A stretch of 50,411 nucleotides of DNA, from contig CACHTK010000005.1 of NCBI GenBank assembly GCA_902582765.1, positions 1 through 50,411 of the forward strand. The letters are read 5' to 3'. Of the stretch, positions 9,910 through 18,766 are shown piece by piece. A program made the position numbers and the translations under genes. Each line of letters opens with the position of its first letter. Positions within the stretch are counted from its first letter, which is position 1. Origin of the DNA: an uncultured Pelagibacteraceae bacterium (GTDB lineage: Bacteria > Pseudomonadota > Alphaproteobacteria > Pelagibacterales > Pelagibacteraceae). Under the pieces are notes generated by a model that made no database searches, was not told the DNA's origin, and was given only the letters and a program-made list of their open reading frames with translations.

Positions 9910-11040
9910 TTACATTCCTAAAGCTCTGTTTCTTTGCGAAATGTAAGGTGAATCTGATAAGTTAGTCCAAGATCCAATGTCTTTTCTTGCTTTTAAGAAG
10001 CTCGAGTGAACTCTTTCAGCAAGGCCACTGCTAGCTCTTGTTTCTTCAAACACTTCATTAGCAGCACCAGCAAAGCCATCATAAACCTTGTCGCTAAACT
10101 TCTCTAGTTTAACACCATGATCATTGATCAATCTTGCTAAAGCAGCACCGTTTTTAGCGTTGTACTCTGACATCATAACGTCATTTTCCATCGCCGCAGC
10201 AGCTTCAATCAATAACTGATCTGATTTGTTTAAGCTTGTGAACCAAGACTTGTTTGTTCCACATGCTAACATTGATCCAGGCTCGTGCATACCAGGGTAG
10301 TAGTAGTATTTAGCAGCTTCTTGGAATTTCATAGCTTCATCATTCCATGGACCTACCCACTCTGTAGCATCAATTGCTCCAGATACTAGGTTTTCGTAAA
10401 TTTGTCCACCAGGTAATGAAACTGGAGATCCTCCAAGTTTACCAATTACTTGTCCACCTAAACCAGGCATACGCATTTTTAAACCTTTGAAGTCATTAGG
10501 GCTTCTAATCTTTTTGTTAAACCATCCACCCATTTGAACTCCTGTGCTTCCACACATAAAGTTTTTAAGACCAAATTTGTCAGCTAGTTCATCCCATAAC
10601 TGTTGACCACCTGCAAATCTAATCCATGCATTCATTTCAGTGTAAGTAAAACCAAATGGTACCGCTGTAAAGTAACCCCAAGCTGGATCTTTTTTAACCC
10701 AGTAGTAGTCAGCAGCATGGTACATTTGTGAGTTACCAGATGCAACTTCATCAAAAGAGTCAAATGCTTTAACTCTTTCATTCGCTGCATAGTAAGTAAC
10801 TTGAATTCTACCATCACTTATATCTGCAATTCTTTGTGCAAATCTTTGAGCTCCTGTTCCTAGACCTGGAAAATCTCTTCCCCAAGTAGCAACCATTGAT
10901 GCTTCTATTCTTTCAGCAGCAACAGCTGGAGCAGCTAAAGATGATGCGGCTACAGCAGCAACACCCGTCGCAGCAGCAGCTTTAAAGAACTTACGTCTTG
11001 AAGGTAATTTTTTACCTTTCAACTTTTTGTCTTTAATCAT
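9910..11040 (-). CDS. dctP: TRAP transporter substrate-binding protein (DctP family) with Tat-type signal
   Basis: N-terminus PSRRKFFKAAAATGVAAVAASSLAAPAVAAE; ATGWNDEAMKF-type ATEWVGPWNDEAMKFQEAAKYYYYPG; RMPGLGGQVIGKLGGSPVSLPGGQIYENLVSGAIDATEW. Confidence 0.9.
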   Translation of the reverse strand: MIKDKKLKGKKLPSRRKFFKAAAATGVAAVAASSLAAPAVAAERIEASMVATWGRDFPGLGTGAQRFAQRIADISDGRIQVTYYAANERVKAFDSFDEVASGNSQMYHAADYYWVKKDPAWGYFTAVPFGFTYTEMNAWIRFAGGQQLWDELADKFGLKNFMCGSTGVQMGGWFNKKIRSPNDFKGLKMRMPGLGGQVIGKLGGSPVSLPGGQIYENLVSGAIDATEWVGPWNDEAMKFQEAAKYYYYPGMHEPGSMLACGTNKSWFTSLNKSDQLLIEAAAAMENDVMMSEYNAKNGAALARLINDHGVKLEKFSDKVYDGFAGAANEVFEETRASSGLAERVHSSFLKARKDIGSWTNLSDSPYISQRNRALGM

Positions 11041-11055
11041 TTATTTCTCCTCTAT

Positions 11056-11074
11056 AGTTAATTAACTGTCGACA
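11056..11074. promoter_or_regulatory. Adjacent palindromes upstream of dctP (possible operator)
   Basis: AGTTAATTAACT (11056-11067) abutting TGTCGACA (11067-11074) just upstream of the dctP RBS; no match to a known consensus was demonstrated. Confidence 0.3.
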
Positions 11075-11128
11075 ATTAAACACAAATGTAACTTAGAGTC
11101 ATTTTAAAAATTTAGGACTAATCGACTA

Positions 11129-11149
11129 AATACAATCTCGGATTGTATT
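11129..11149 (-). terminator. Hairpin directly after the last ABC ATPase gene (weak terminator or palindromic operator)
   Basis: aatacaatc-tcg-gattgtatt, 9-bp perfect arms with 3-nt loop, overlapping the ATPase stop codon. Confidence 0.5.
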
Positions 11150-12233
11150 AAATTAACTTTTCATTGATATAAACACAGCATTTTTCAGGTGGGATATAAA
11201 GATTGATATCTCCATTTGAAATTGGCATCTCTCTATTTACCTTAGATTTGATAACAAAATTACCCATATTTGCAGTCAATAGTTTGAAATTTCCAAAATC
11301 TTCTACTCTTGTAAGCAATGCTTTAATTGTATTTTGTCCCTCTTTTTCAGCAACATTTATAAACTCTGACCTTATTCCGAGCTTTACATTTTTATCTTTA
11401 ATTTTTGAAAGGTTTGAGTTTGTTTTAATTTCAATGTTATTAATTTTTACTGAATAGTCGGAGGATACCTCGCTTTCAAAAATATTCATGGCTGGAGATC
11501 CGATAAAATAACCTACAAATGTTGTTTTTGGTCTCTCAAAAAGATCTTTTGGAAGTCCCACTTGAACTATTTCTCCCTGATCCATAACAATAATATTATC
11601 AGCAAATGTCATAGCTTCATTTTGATCATGAGTGACATAGACTAAAGTCGTTTTATATTGCTCATTAATTTCTTTTAAGTTTCTTCTAAGTCTAAATTTT
11701 AAATCAGGGTCAATTACTGTTAAGGGTTCGTCCATTAATACACCTGCAACATCTTCTCTTACTAGTCCCCTTCCAAGTGAAATAAGTTGTTTTTGATCTG
11801 CTGTCAGCTTTCTTGCTGGTAAATTTAAGAAAGACGAAAGTCTAAGGGTGTCTGAAACTGATTTAACTCTTTCCTCTATTTTTTCTTTTGAAAAATCTCT
11901 ACACTTTAATGGGAAAGCTAAATTGTCATAAACGGTCATAGTATTATAAATAACTGGAAATTGGAAAACTTGAGCTATATTTCTTTCCTCTGTAATAAGA
12001 TTAGTTACATCATTTTCGTCAAATAAAATTTTTCCCTTAGATGGTTTTACCAGTCCTGACACAATATTTAACATTGTTGTTTTTCCACATCCGGATGGTC
12101 CTAAAATTGCATATCTCTTTCCATTTTCCCAAGTCATAGAAAATGGATTGAGTGCATATGTTGGATTGGGATCACTAGGATTATAAGTGTGAGATATATT
12201 TGATAAATCTATTTTAGCCATTATGAGCTCCAT
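11148..12233 (-). CDS. ABC transporter ATP-binding protein (carbohydrate/polyol uptake type, GlpT-like)
   Basis: GPSGCGKTTMLNIVSGL Walker A; VLMDEPLTVIDPDLK Walker B; C-terminal regulatory region. Signature motif is degenerate (TADQKQLISLGRGL). Confidence 0.87.
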   Translation of the reverse strand: MELIMAKIDLSNISHTYNPSDPNPTYALNPFSMTWENGKRYAILGPSGCGKTTMLNIVSGLVKPSKGKILFDENDVTNLITEERNIAQVFQFPVIYNTMTVYDNLAFPLKCRDFSKEKIEERVKSVSDTLRLSSFLNLPARKLTADQKQLISLGRGLVREDVAGVLMDEPLTVIDPDLKFRLRRNLKEINEQYKTTLVYVTHDQNEAMTFADNIIVMDQGEIVQVGLPKDLFERPKTTFVGYFIGSPAMNIFESEVSSDYSVKINNIEIKTNSNLSKIKDKNVKLGIRSEFINVAEKEGQNTIKALLTRVEDFGNFKLLTANMGNFVIKSKVNREMPISNGDINLYIPPEKCCVYINEKLI

Positions 12234-13293
12234 AGGGTGAAGAAACTAATTCTTCATTATTATTGAATACATAGAATTTATTTTCATTGAATTTCACTTT
12301 TACTTTCTCATGAATTTTGAAATTCATTACTTCTTCAATTAAAGCTATAACTTTCGAGTTTCCTTTTTTTAAATGAAGTAAAGTTTCTGAACCACTTATT
12401 TCTGCAAGTTCTATTTCAAACTCTTCTCCTTCTTTATCAAGTTTTATTTCTGAAGCTCTAATCCCGAAATAATAATTTTGACTCTTTAAATCTTTTAAAT
12501 ATGCTGGCAAGTTTATTGAAATATTCTCAAAGTTTAACTTATCTGAACTTTTATTACCTCTTAAGATATTCATTGGCGGATCGTTTGAGATTTCTGCTAC
12601 TTTAAGGTTCTTCGGATTTTCAAATATTTCTTTAGCATCTCCTTTTTGTAAAACTTTACCCTCATGTAATACTATTACTTCACCATTTAACTCCATTACT
12701 TCCTGAGGATCAGTTGTTGAGTATATTAAAATTGTATCTTGAGACAGGCCCTCAGAGAATATTCTTTTAAATTCCTCTCTTAATTGCTCTCTTAACTTAT
12801 AATCAAGGTTAACCAATGGTTCATCGAGAAGAAGTATCTTTGCCTTTTTTGCAAGAGACCTGGCTAAGGCTACTCTTTGTTGTTGACCACCTGATAATTC
12901 TTGAATTTTACGATTTTCAAAACCAACTAATCCTACAGTCTTAAGTGCATCTTCTACATCCATTTTAATTTGCTCTTCACCTAGTTTTCTTTGTTTAAGC
13001 GGAAAAATTATGTTCTCATAAACATCAAGATGAGGGTAATTAATAAATTGTTGATAAACCATTGCCACATTTCTTTCCCAAACAGGAATTTTGCTAAAAT
13101 CTTTATCTTCAAAAAATAATTCTCCAGTATCTGGGTTAAGCAAGCCTGCAATTGTTTTTAAAAATGTCGTTTTTCCAGATAAAGTTCTCCCTAAAATGGT
13201 GTAAAGATTTCCTTTTTTGAAATCGAATGATACATCATTCAAGTGGAACTGGTTATCTGGTTTGTAAGTTATATTTTTTCCAATTAAATTCAT
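12214..13293 (-). CDS. ABC transporter ATP-binding protein (carbohydrate/polyol uptake type, GlpS-like)
   Basis: GRTLSGKTTFLKTIAGL Walker A; LSGGQQQRVALARSLAKKAKILLLDEPLVNLDYKLRE. Confidence 0.88.
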   Translation of the reverse strand: MNLIGKNITYKPDNQFHLNDVSFDFKKGNLYTILGRTLSGKTTFLKTIAGLLNPDTGELFFEDKDFSKIPVWERNVAMVYQQFINYPHLDVYENIIFPLKQRKLGEEQIKMDVEDALKTVGLVGFENRKIQELSGGQQQRVALARSLAKKAKILLLDEPLVNLDYKLREQLREEFKRIFSEGLSQDTILIYSTTDPQEVMELNGEVIVLHEGKVLQKGDAKEIFENPKNLKVAEISNDPPMNILRGNKSSDKLNFENISINLPAYLKDLKSQNYYFGIRASEIKLDKEGEEFEIELAEISGSETLLHLKKGNSKVIALIEEVMNFKIHEKVKVKFNENKFYVFNNNEELVSSPYGAHNG

Positions 13294-14141
13294 TATTTTA
13301 ATGCTCCAGATAAATTCCCTTTAGATAAATATCTCTCAACAACAAAAGCAACAATTATCAAAGGTGCAACTGAAATTAATGCTGAGGCTGACAAACTCCA
13401 CCATGGAGTAATTGATGAGTTTAATGCTACAACTTTTACTGGTAGCAACTGCACTTCGGTAAATGTTAAAATAAAAGCAAAGAAAAAGTCTATCCAACCA
13501 AATATAATACAAAACATCCCAGCAACAATTAATCCTGGAATTGAGTTTGGAAGTACAACTTTATAAAATGCTTGATAGGGGTTACATCCATCAATCAATG
13601 CGGTTTCATCTAACTCTTTTGGTACCCTGTTAAAAAAGTCAACCATTATCCAAACAGCAATGGGCATTAGCAACACAATGTAAACTACTATTAAACCAAG
13701 TAAGCTATCTAATAATCCAATAGTGCTTAAAAATATAAAGAAAGGTATCGATAAAACAATTGGTGGCATAATTCTTTGAGATATAAAGAAGAACGTAATA
13801 TCATTATTTCTGACAAATCCTGCTTTAAAAGTAAATCTTGAAAGAGCATATGCAGCAAGTGTTCCTAGAATAATACTAATCAAACTAGCAGTGCATGTAA
13901 CAAAAATACTATTAAAGTATGGTTCAACGATATCAACTCCTCCTCTCGCTGGCGATTTAACTAATACACGCCATCCTTCTAAAGTTGGTTCAAAATCTAA
14001 CCATGGAATATAAGTAACTTTACTATTTACAGACTGAAAATCTTTAAATGAGGTAGAAATAGCCCACAAAAAAGGTGCAACTATAAATACAGTCCACAAT
14101 GTAATAAATGTATATTTTAAAAATGTATAAAGTTTATGCAT
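13293..14141 (-). CDS. ABC transporter permease (MalG-type)
   Basis: DETALIDGCNPYQAFYKVVLPNSIPGL EAA loop; multiple TM segments. Confidence 0.88.
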   Translation of the reverse strand: MHKLYTFLKYTFITLWTVFIVAPFLWAISTSFKDFQSVNSKVTYIPWLDFEPTLEGWRVLVKSPARGGVDIVEPYFNSIFVTCTASLISIILGTLAAYALSRFTFKAGFVRNNDITFFFISQRIMPPIVLSIPFFIFLSTIGLLDSLLGLIVVYIVLLMPIAVWIMVDFFNRVPKELDETALIDGCNPYQAFYKVVLPNSIPGLIVAGMFCIIFGWIDFFFAFILTFTEVQLLPVKVVALNSSITPWWSLSASALISVAPLIIVAFVVERYLSKGNLSGALK

Positions 14142-15007
14142 TATTCCTTAATCATTAATTTTGTTAAAACTTTTGCTATGATCGTAAGACTTATGATCAT
14201 TATAACTAAATAAGTGAAAGATAGAGTTGCAGCATAACCCATTTGAAACTCTCTCAATCCTTTAATATAAATATAAAAACTTGAAGTTTCTGTTGCGGTT
14301 CCAGGTCCTCCAGATGTCAAAACAAAAACAGTATCCATTATTTTTGATGCCTCAATTAATCTTATGATAATTGCACCAATTGAAATAGGGGCCATTAATG
14401 GAAATGTAACATAAACAAACTTTCTAAAAGGACTTGCTCCATCAATTGCAGCAGCTAAGAAAGGTTCCTTTGGAAGAGATAATAGTCCAGCAAGTAGTAA
14501 TAAAAACATAAATGGCGTCCATTGCCATACTTCAACGATAATTACAGTAAACTTAGCTATAACTGGATCACTAAGCCATAAAATAGGTTTAACTCCTATA
14601 TTTCCTAAAAGGTCATTTACTGGCCCTAGAGACTCATGGAAAAAAGTTCTCCAAATTACTGTCATAATAACTGGCGTAGTCATCATTGGAATTAAGAAAA
14701 TTACTCTAAAAAACCTTTTAAATTTTATTTCTCTCCAAACCATAAGAGCTAATGCAAAACCAATTACATATTGAAGTATAACTGTTGTTACAGATAAAAA
14801 ACTTAATCTGAAAAAAGACTCCCAAAATCTTGGGTCATCTGTGAACAGTCTTATATAGTTTGTGATCCCAATAAAATTCATTTCAGGCGTATAACTATTC
14901 CATCCTGATAAACTTAATCTTATTGTAAAAATGATAGGAAATATAAGTATTCCTATTAGCACAAATAAACCTGGAAATAAAAAAACAAACTTGTGCTTAA
15001 AATTCAT
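14141..15007 (-). CDS. ABC transporter permease (MalF-type)
   Basis: LAAAIDGASPFRKFVYVTFPLMAPIS EAA loop; TM segments; MNFKHKFVFLFPGLFVLIGILIFPIIFTIRLSL. Confidence 0.88.
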   Translation of the reverse strand: MNFKHKFVFLFPGLFVLIGILIFPIIFTIRLSLSGWNSYTPEMNFIGITNYIRLFTDDPRFWESFFRLSFLSVTTVILQYVIGFALALMVWREIKFKRFFRVIFLIPMMTTPVIMTVIWRTFFHESLGPVNDLLGNIGVKPILWLSDPVIAKFTVIIVEVWQWTPFMFLLLLAGLLSLPKEPFLAAAIDGASPFRKFVYVTFPLMAPISIGAIIIRLIEASKIMDTVFVLTSGGPGTATETSSFYIYIKGLREFQMGYAATLSFTYLVIMIISLTIIAKVLTKLMIKE

Positions 15008-15033
15008 AAATATAATTTTTGGATTTATTTAAT

Positions 15034-15060
15034 TTGTGGCCGTCAAGTTGACGGCCACAA
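15034..15060 (-). terminator. Strong hairpin between solute-binding protein gene and first permease gene
   Basis: ttgtggccgtcaa-g-ttgacggccacaa, 13-bp perfect inverted repeat, GC-rich against an AT-rich background. Confidence 0.7.
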
Positions 15061-15069
15061 TAAGTATTT

Positions 15070-16611
15070 TTAAAGCTTATTATCTTCCATTGCTACACCA
15101 ACAGAGTAAGCTTTTCTTACATTATCTTTTCCTACTCTATTAAGTATATCATTCCACTGTTTAGCAGCTTCATCTAAAGCATCTTGTGGTGATAATTGTC
15201 CAGCTAAAGCTTTAGCTGCAGCAGTTGCTAGTGCAGCATTAAACTCAAATGTGCCTGGAACTCTTAATGGAAAAACTCTATTTTTACTTTCTTCCATTTT
15301 TGCAAGAGTATCTACATAAGACTCAGCAATATCTTTGTCCCAACCAATCTGTGTCCAAACTTCAGCTTTAAAGTCGTCATTTCTAAATGGATTTACTCCA
15401 AATCTACCAATTCCTATATCAGCTTGGTGATTTGCCTCGTTGGCAAAGAAACACAAATAGTCAAATGCCATTTCTTTCTCTTTACTTTTCTTAGCAACAC
15501 CAACTGCCCATCCCCATACGAAGAAAGGAGCTTGGTTAAAACCTTCATCCCAAGAATTAGATTTTCTATTCCAAACTTTCATAGCGCCTGGTAATTGTGC
15601 AGCACCAACTTTATTGTTAATTGGGCTGTCAGGTTGCATAGCTGCAACAAATGCGTCATCCCATGAAAAACTAAATAAAGTTTGTCCACCACCAAATGAT
15701 CCAATTTCATCACCTAGACCGAAGTTAATTCCTCCTGGTGGAACGTATTTAGTAGCTGCAACCCAGTCAGTTAGAGCCTCTACAAAACCTGGATTATTAA
15801 TTAGTGGAGTCATTGTTTCTAAATCAAAGAAAAAACCACCTGGTGTTTTTGGGTTTTTAGAATAAGCAGCTGATCTAGAATAGAAAGCAGCATACATAAG
15901 GTCATCTTTTTTCATTACTTCTGCTGATCCATATTCTTTCTCACCATCACCATCCCAGTCCCAATTATTAAAGTATGCTGCCATTTCTCCATACTCTTTC
16001 CAAGTTTGAGGAACTCTTAGTTCTTTACCAGTAGCTAGTTTATATTGTTTTTGGTACTCAGGATTATCAATGACATCTTTTCTATATTTTAGATAATGTC
16101 TGTCTCCATCAACTGGAAATTGATACATAACACCATCCCAAGAAGCTACACCAATATGAGATGGAGTAACGTCTTGCATTTGTTTCATCTCAACATATTT
16201 TTTTGGCACTGGCTCTAAGTATCTTCTCCAATCATTAATGAAATTAGAAAATCCAAATACTATATCATATGGAGCTTGACCTGCTTGGAAGGGAACCATA
16301 GCTTTTGCATATAGATCTCCAGCTGGTGTATGAGTTACATCAACTTTTGCTCCAGTTAACTTAGCAAACTGTTCAGCATGAAGAGCTGTTGGCTCACCCA
16401 TAACTGGTACAGCATGCGTATTTATTTTTAGTGTCTTACCAGAGTAGTCTTTTTTTGACATTGACTCATAAGAACACTCACCAGGAATATCCCCAGTAGT
16501 TTTGATATGTGGAAATTGATCACTCCACTTATCAGCATACGCAACAGGACTAAATACCAACAAAGCTGATATAAGAGCAGTTACGCAAGTTTTTATTGTC
16601 TTCATCTTCAT
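15070..16611 (-). CDS. ABC transporter extracellular solute-binding protein (family 1; GlpV-like, about 510 aa)
   Basis: Sec signal MKMKTIKTCVTALISALLVFSPVAYA; HAEQFAKLTGAKVDVTHTPAGDLYAKAMVPFQAGQAPYDIVFG; operon position. Confidence 0.87.
   Translation of the reverse strand: MKMKTIKTCVTALISALLVFSPVAYADKWSDQFPHIKTTGDIPGECSYESMSKKDYSGKTLKINTHAVPVMGEPTALHAEQFAKLTGAKVDVTHTPAGDLYAKAMVPFQAGQAPYDIVFGFSNFINDWRRYLEPVPKKYVEMKQMQDVTPSHIGVASWDGVMYQFPVDGDRHYLKYRKDVIDNPEYQKQYKLATGKELRVPQTWKEYGEMAAYFNNWDWDGDGEKEYGSAEVMKKDDLMYAAFYSRSAAYSKNPKTPGGFFFDLETMTPLINNPGFVEALTDWVAATKYVPPGGINFGLGDEIGSFGGGQTLFSFSWDDAFVAAMQPDSPINNKVGAAQLPGAMKVWNRKSNSWDEGFNQAPFFVWGWAVGVAKKSKEKEMAFDYLCFFANEANHQADIGIGRFGVNPFRNDDFKAEVWTQIGWDKDIAESYVDTLAKMEESKNRVFPLRVPGTFEFNAALATAAAKALAGQLSPQDALDEAAKQWNDILNRVGKDNVRKAYSVGVAMEDNKL
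15925..15960 (-). other. EF-hand/dockerin-like Ca2+-binding loop inside the solute-binding protein
   Basis: Translated DWDGDGEKEYGS, Asp/Asp/Asp at loop positions 1/3/5 with Gly6. Confidence 0.5.
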
Positions 16612-16628
16612 TTCCTCTCTTTTGTTAT

Positions 16629-17690
16629 TTATGGAACTAACACTGCACGACCTTTGACTTTTCCATCATTAAGATCATGTAGCGCTTTGTTAGCATCATC
16701 TAATCTATATTCAGCCATTGAAAGTTTGACCAACCCCTTGTCAGCCAACTCCATTAGTTCATATAATTCAGACCACGTTCCTACTAAATTTCCTATAATA
16801 TTTCTTTCAGTAAAAATCACATCTACTGCAAGTATTTTAATTTCTTCACCATATCCTACAATATAAAAGTAACCGCCAGGCCTTGTCATATTTAAACCCA
16901 TTGATGTTGATCCTTTCTCACCAACAAAATCTATGACAGCCTCAGCACCTTTTCCTTTGGTAAGTTCTTTTACTTTCTCTACTTCATTACCATCAATCAA
17001 AACTCCATGATCTCCACCTAAAGACATTGCGTGGTCAAGTGCTTTTTGGGATTTCTCAACAATAATAATATGAGCTGCACACATTGCTCTTAGGCATTGA
17101 ATTGCTATATGACCTAAACCACCAGCGCCAATAACTACACAACTATCTCCTGGCAATAAAAGCCTAGTTGCTTTTTTAACAACTCTATAAGCTGTTAGTC
17201 CAGCATCTGAAAATGGTGCTACATCTTTTGGGGTTAGAATTTTAGGGATTTTAATTAAATTTCTCACACTAGTTTTTAGCAATTCAGAATAACCTCCTTC
17301 TTTCATACTCAATCCTGGAAATGCTCCTGCCTCAGCATGCATATCATTACCTCTTCTACAATCTAGACAAGTCCCATCTGTGCCAGATATTAAAGGATGA
17401 AGAATAACAGGGTCTCCTTTTTTAAAATTTGTTACGTCTTTGCCGACCTCCTCAATCCAACCAGCATTTTCATGACCCATAACACATGGAAGTAAATCTC
17501 CATCTGGATCTTGAATGTGTTTCCATACACCCTCAATAATATGTAAATCTGTTCTACAAACTCCTGCAGCACCTATTTTTACTATTACATCTGATGATTT
17601 TTCTAATTTTGGATCTGGCATTTCTTGTTCTGTCACCCAAACTTCTTCTTTCATTTCTGGATCATACTTGTGCAAAACCTGAGCTTTCAT
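16629..17690 (-). CDS. Zn-dependent alcohol dehydrogenase (NAD(P)-dependent, MDR family)
   Basis: GVCRTDLHIIEG; CVMGHENAGWIEEVGKDVTNFKKGDPVILHP; structural Zn-site Cys; VVIGAGGLGHIAIQCLRA. Confidence 0.9.
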   Translation of the reverse strand: MKAQVLHKYDPEMKEEVWVTEQEMPDPKLEKSSDVIVKIGAAGVCRTDLHIIEGVWKHIQDPDGDLLPCVMGHENAGWIEEVGKDVTNFKKGDPVILHPLISGTDGTCLDCRRGNDMHAEAGAFPGLSMKEGGYSELLKTSVRNLIKIPKILTPKDVAPFSDAGLTAYRVVKKATRLLLPGDSCVVIGAGGLGHIAIQCLRAMCAAHIIIVEKSQKALDHAMSLGGDHGVLIDGNEVEKVKELTKGKGAEAVIDFVGEKGSTSMGLNMTRPGGYFYIVGYGEEIKILAVDVIFTERNIIGNLVGTWSELYELMELADKGLVKLSMAEYRLDDANKALHDLNDGKVKGRAVLVP

Positions 17691-17743
17691 TTTATTCCTC
17701 TCGATTAAAAATTTATTTTTAAATTGTAGATTGAATCAAAAAA

Positions 17744-17760
17744 TATGTCTAGGCAACATA
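17744..17760. promoter_or_regulatory. Possible operator palindrome upstream of the alcohol dehydrogenase gene
   Basis: tatgt-ctaggca-acata: 5-bp arms, 7-nt spacer, in a 113-bp intergenic gap. Confidence 0.2.
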
Positions 17761-17803
17761 CCTTTTTTTTGTCACAGGAGTTAAATAGTACAACTTGAGA
17801 TTG

Positions 17804-18757
17804 TTAGTTAACTTTATTTTTGCAGTGCCCAGTTTTGAAGTATTCATCCAAGTTGTCGATAGCTAAATTAGCCATAGCTGTTCTAGTTTCCTTTGTAGCA
17901 CTGCCTAAATGAGGAAGTATGAATGCACTTTTATGTTTGTAGTAGCCTTTATTTAAGTTTGGCTCATTTTTATAAACATCTAACCCAACTGCATAAACTT
18001 TTCTTCTATTCAGTGCATCAACCATTGCCTCATCTTCAATTATATCTCCTCTTGCAACATTTGTAACTACTGCACCCTTCGGTAAATATTCGATTGTATC
18101 TTTATTAATCATATCAATTGTCTCTTTTGATGCTGGACAACATACAGATAACACATCTGATACAGATAAAAGATCTTTTAAATTATCATGATAAATTGCA
18201 CCTTGTTCTTTTTCCTCACTAAGTTTTGATCTGTTATGGTAATGAATTATCATTCCAAGAGATTTAGCAACTTTTGCAATTTTTTGTCCAATCCTTCCCA
18301 TTCCCAAGATACCTAACCTTGTACCTGTTAATTGTTTTCCAATTAATAAATCTGCTGACCAAACCCATCCACCTTCTCTAGCTCTTTCAATTCCCTCTGA
18401 AGCTCTTCTGCAAGCACCAAGAATTAACAGAACTCCTATTTCTGCTGTTGCATCAGTTAAAACATCTGGAGTATTAGTTACTGCTATTCCTCTTTTTTTT
18501 GCAGCCTCTAAATCAATATTTCCAAATCCAACTGCAAAGTTAGAAAGTATTTTGACAGAGTCTGGTAATTGATTGATTGTATCAGCATCAAGCTTATCAG
18601 TTAAAGCCGATAGTATACCATCACAGCCTTCGCTCATTTCAATTAATTTTTTTTGTGAATATAGTTCATCGTTAAGATTTAAATTTGCATCAAAAATCTC
18701 TTTTGCTTTGTCCTCACAAGATCTTAGCAATCTTCTCGTGACCAATATTTTTTTCAT
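17804..18757 (-). CDS. D-2-hydroxyacid dehydrogenase (glyoxylate/hydroxypyruvate reductase-like)
   Basis: TRLGILGMGRIGQKIAKVAKSLGMIIHYHNRS; VVTNVARGDIIEDEAMVDAL; VGLDVYKNEP; LPHLGSATKETR. Confidence 0.9.
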   Translation of the reverse strand: MKKILVTRRLLRSCEDKAKEIFDANLNLNDELYSQKKLIEMSEGCDGILSALTDKLDADTINQLPDSVKILSNFAVGFGNIDLEAAKKRGIAVTNTPDVLTDATAEIGVLLILGACRRASEGIERAREGGWVWSADLLIGKQLTGTRLGILGMGRIGQKIAKVAKSLGMIIHYHNRSKLSEEKEQGAIYHDNLKDLLSVSDVLSVCCPASKETIDMINKDTIEYLPKGAVVTNVARGDIIEDEAMVDALNRRKVYAVGLDVYKNEPNLNKGYYKHKSAFILPHLGSATKETRTAMANLAIDNLDEYFKTGHCKNKVN

Positions 18758-18766
18758 TAAGTTAGA

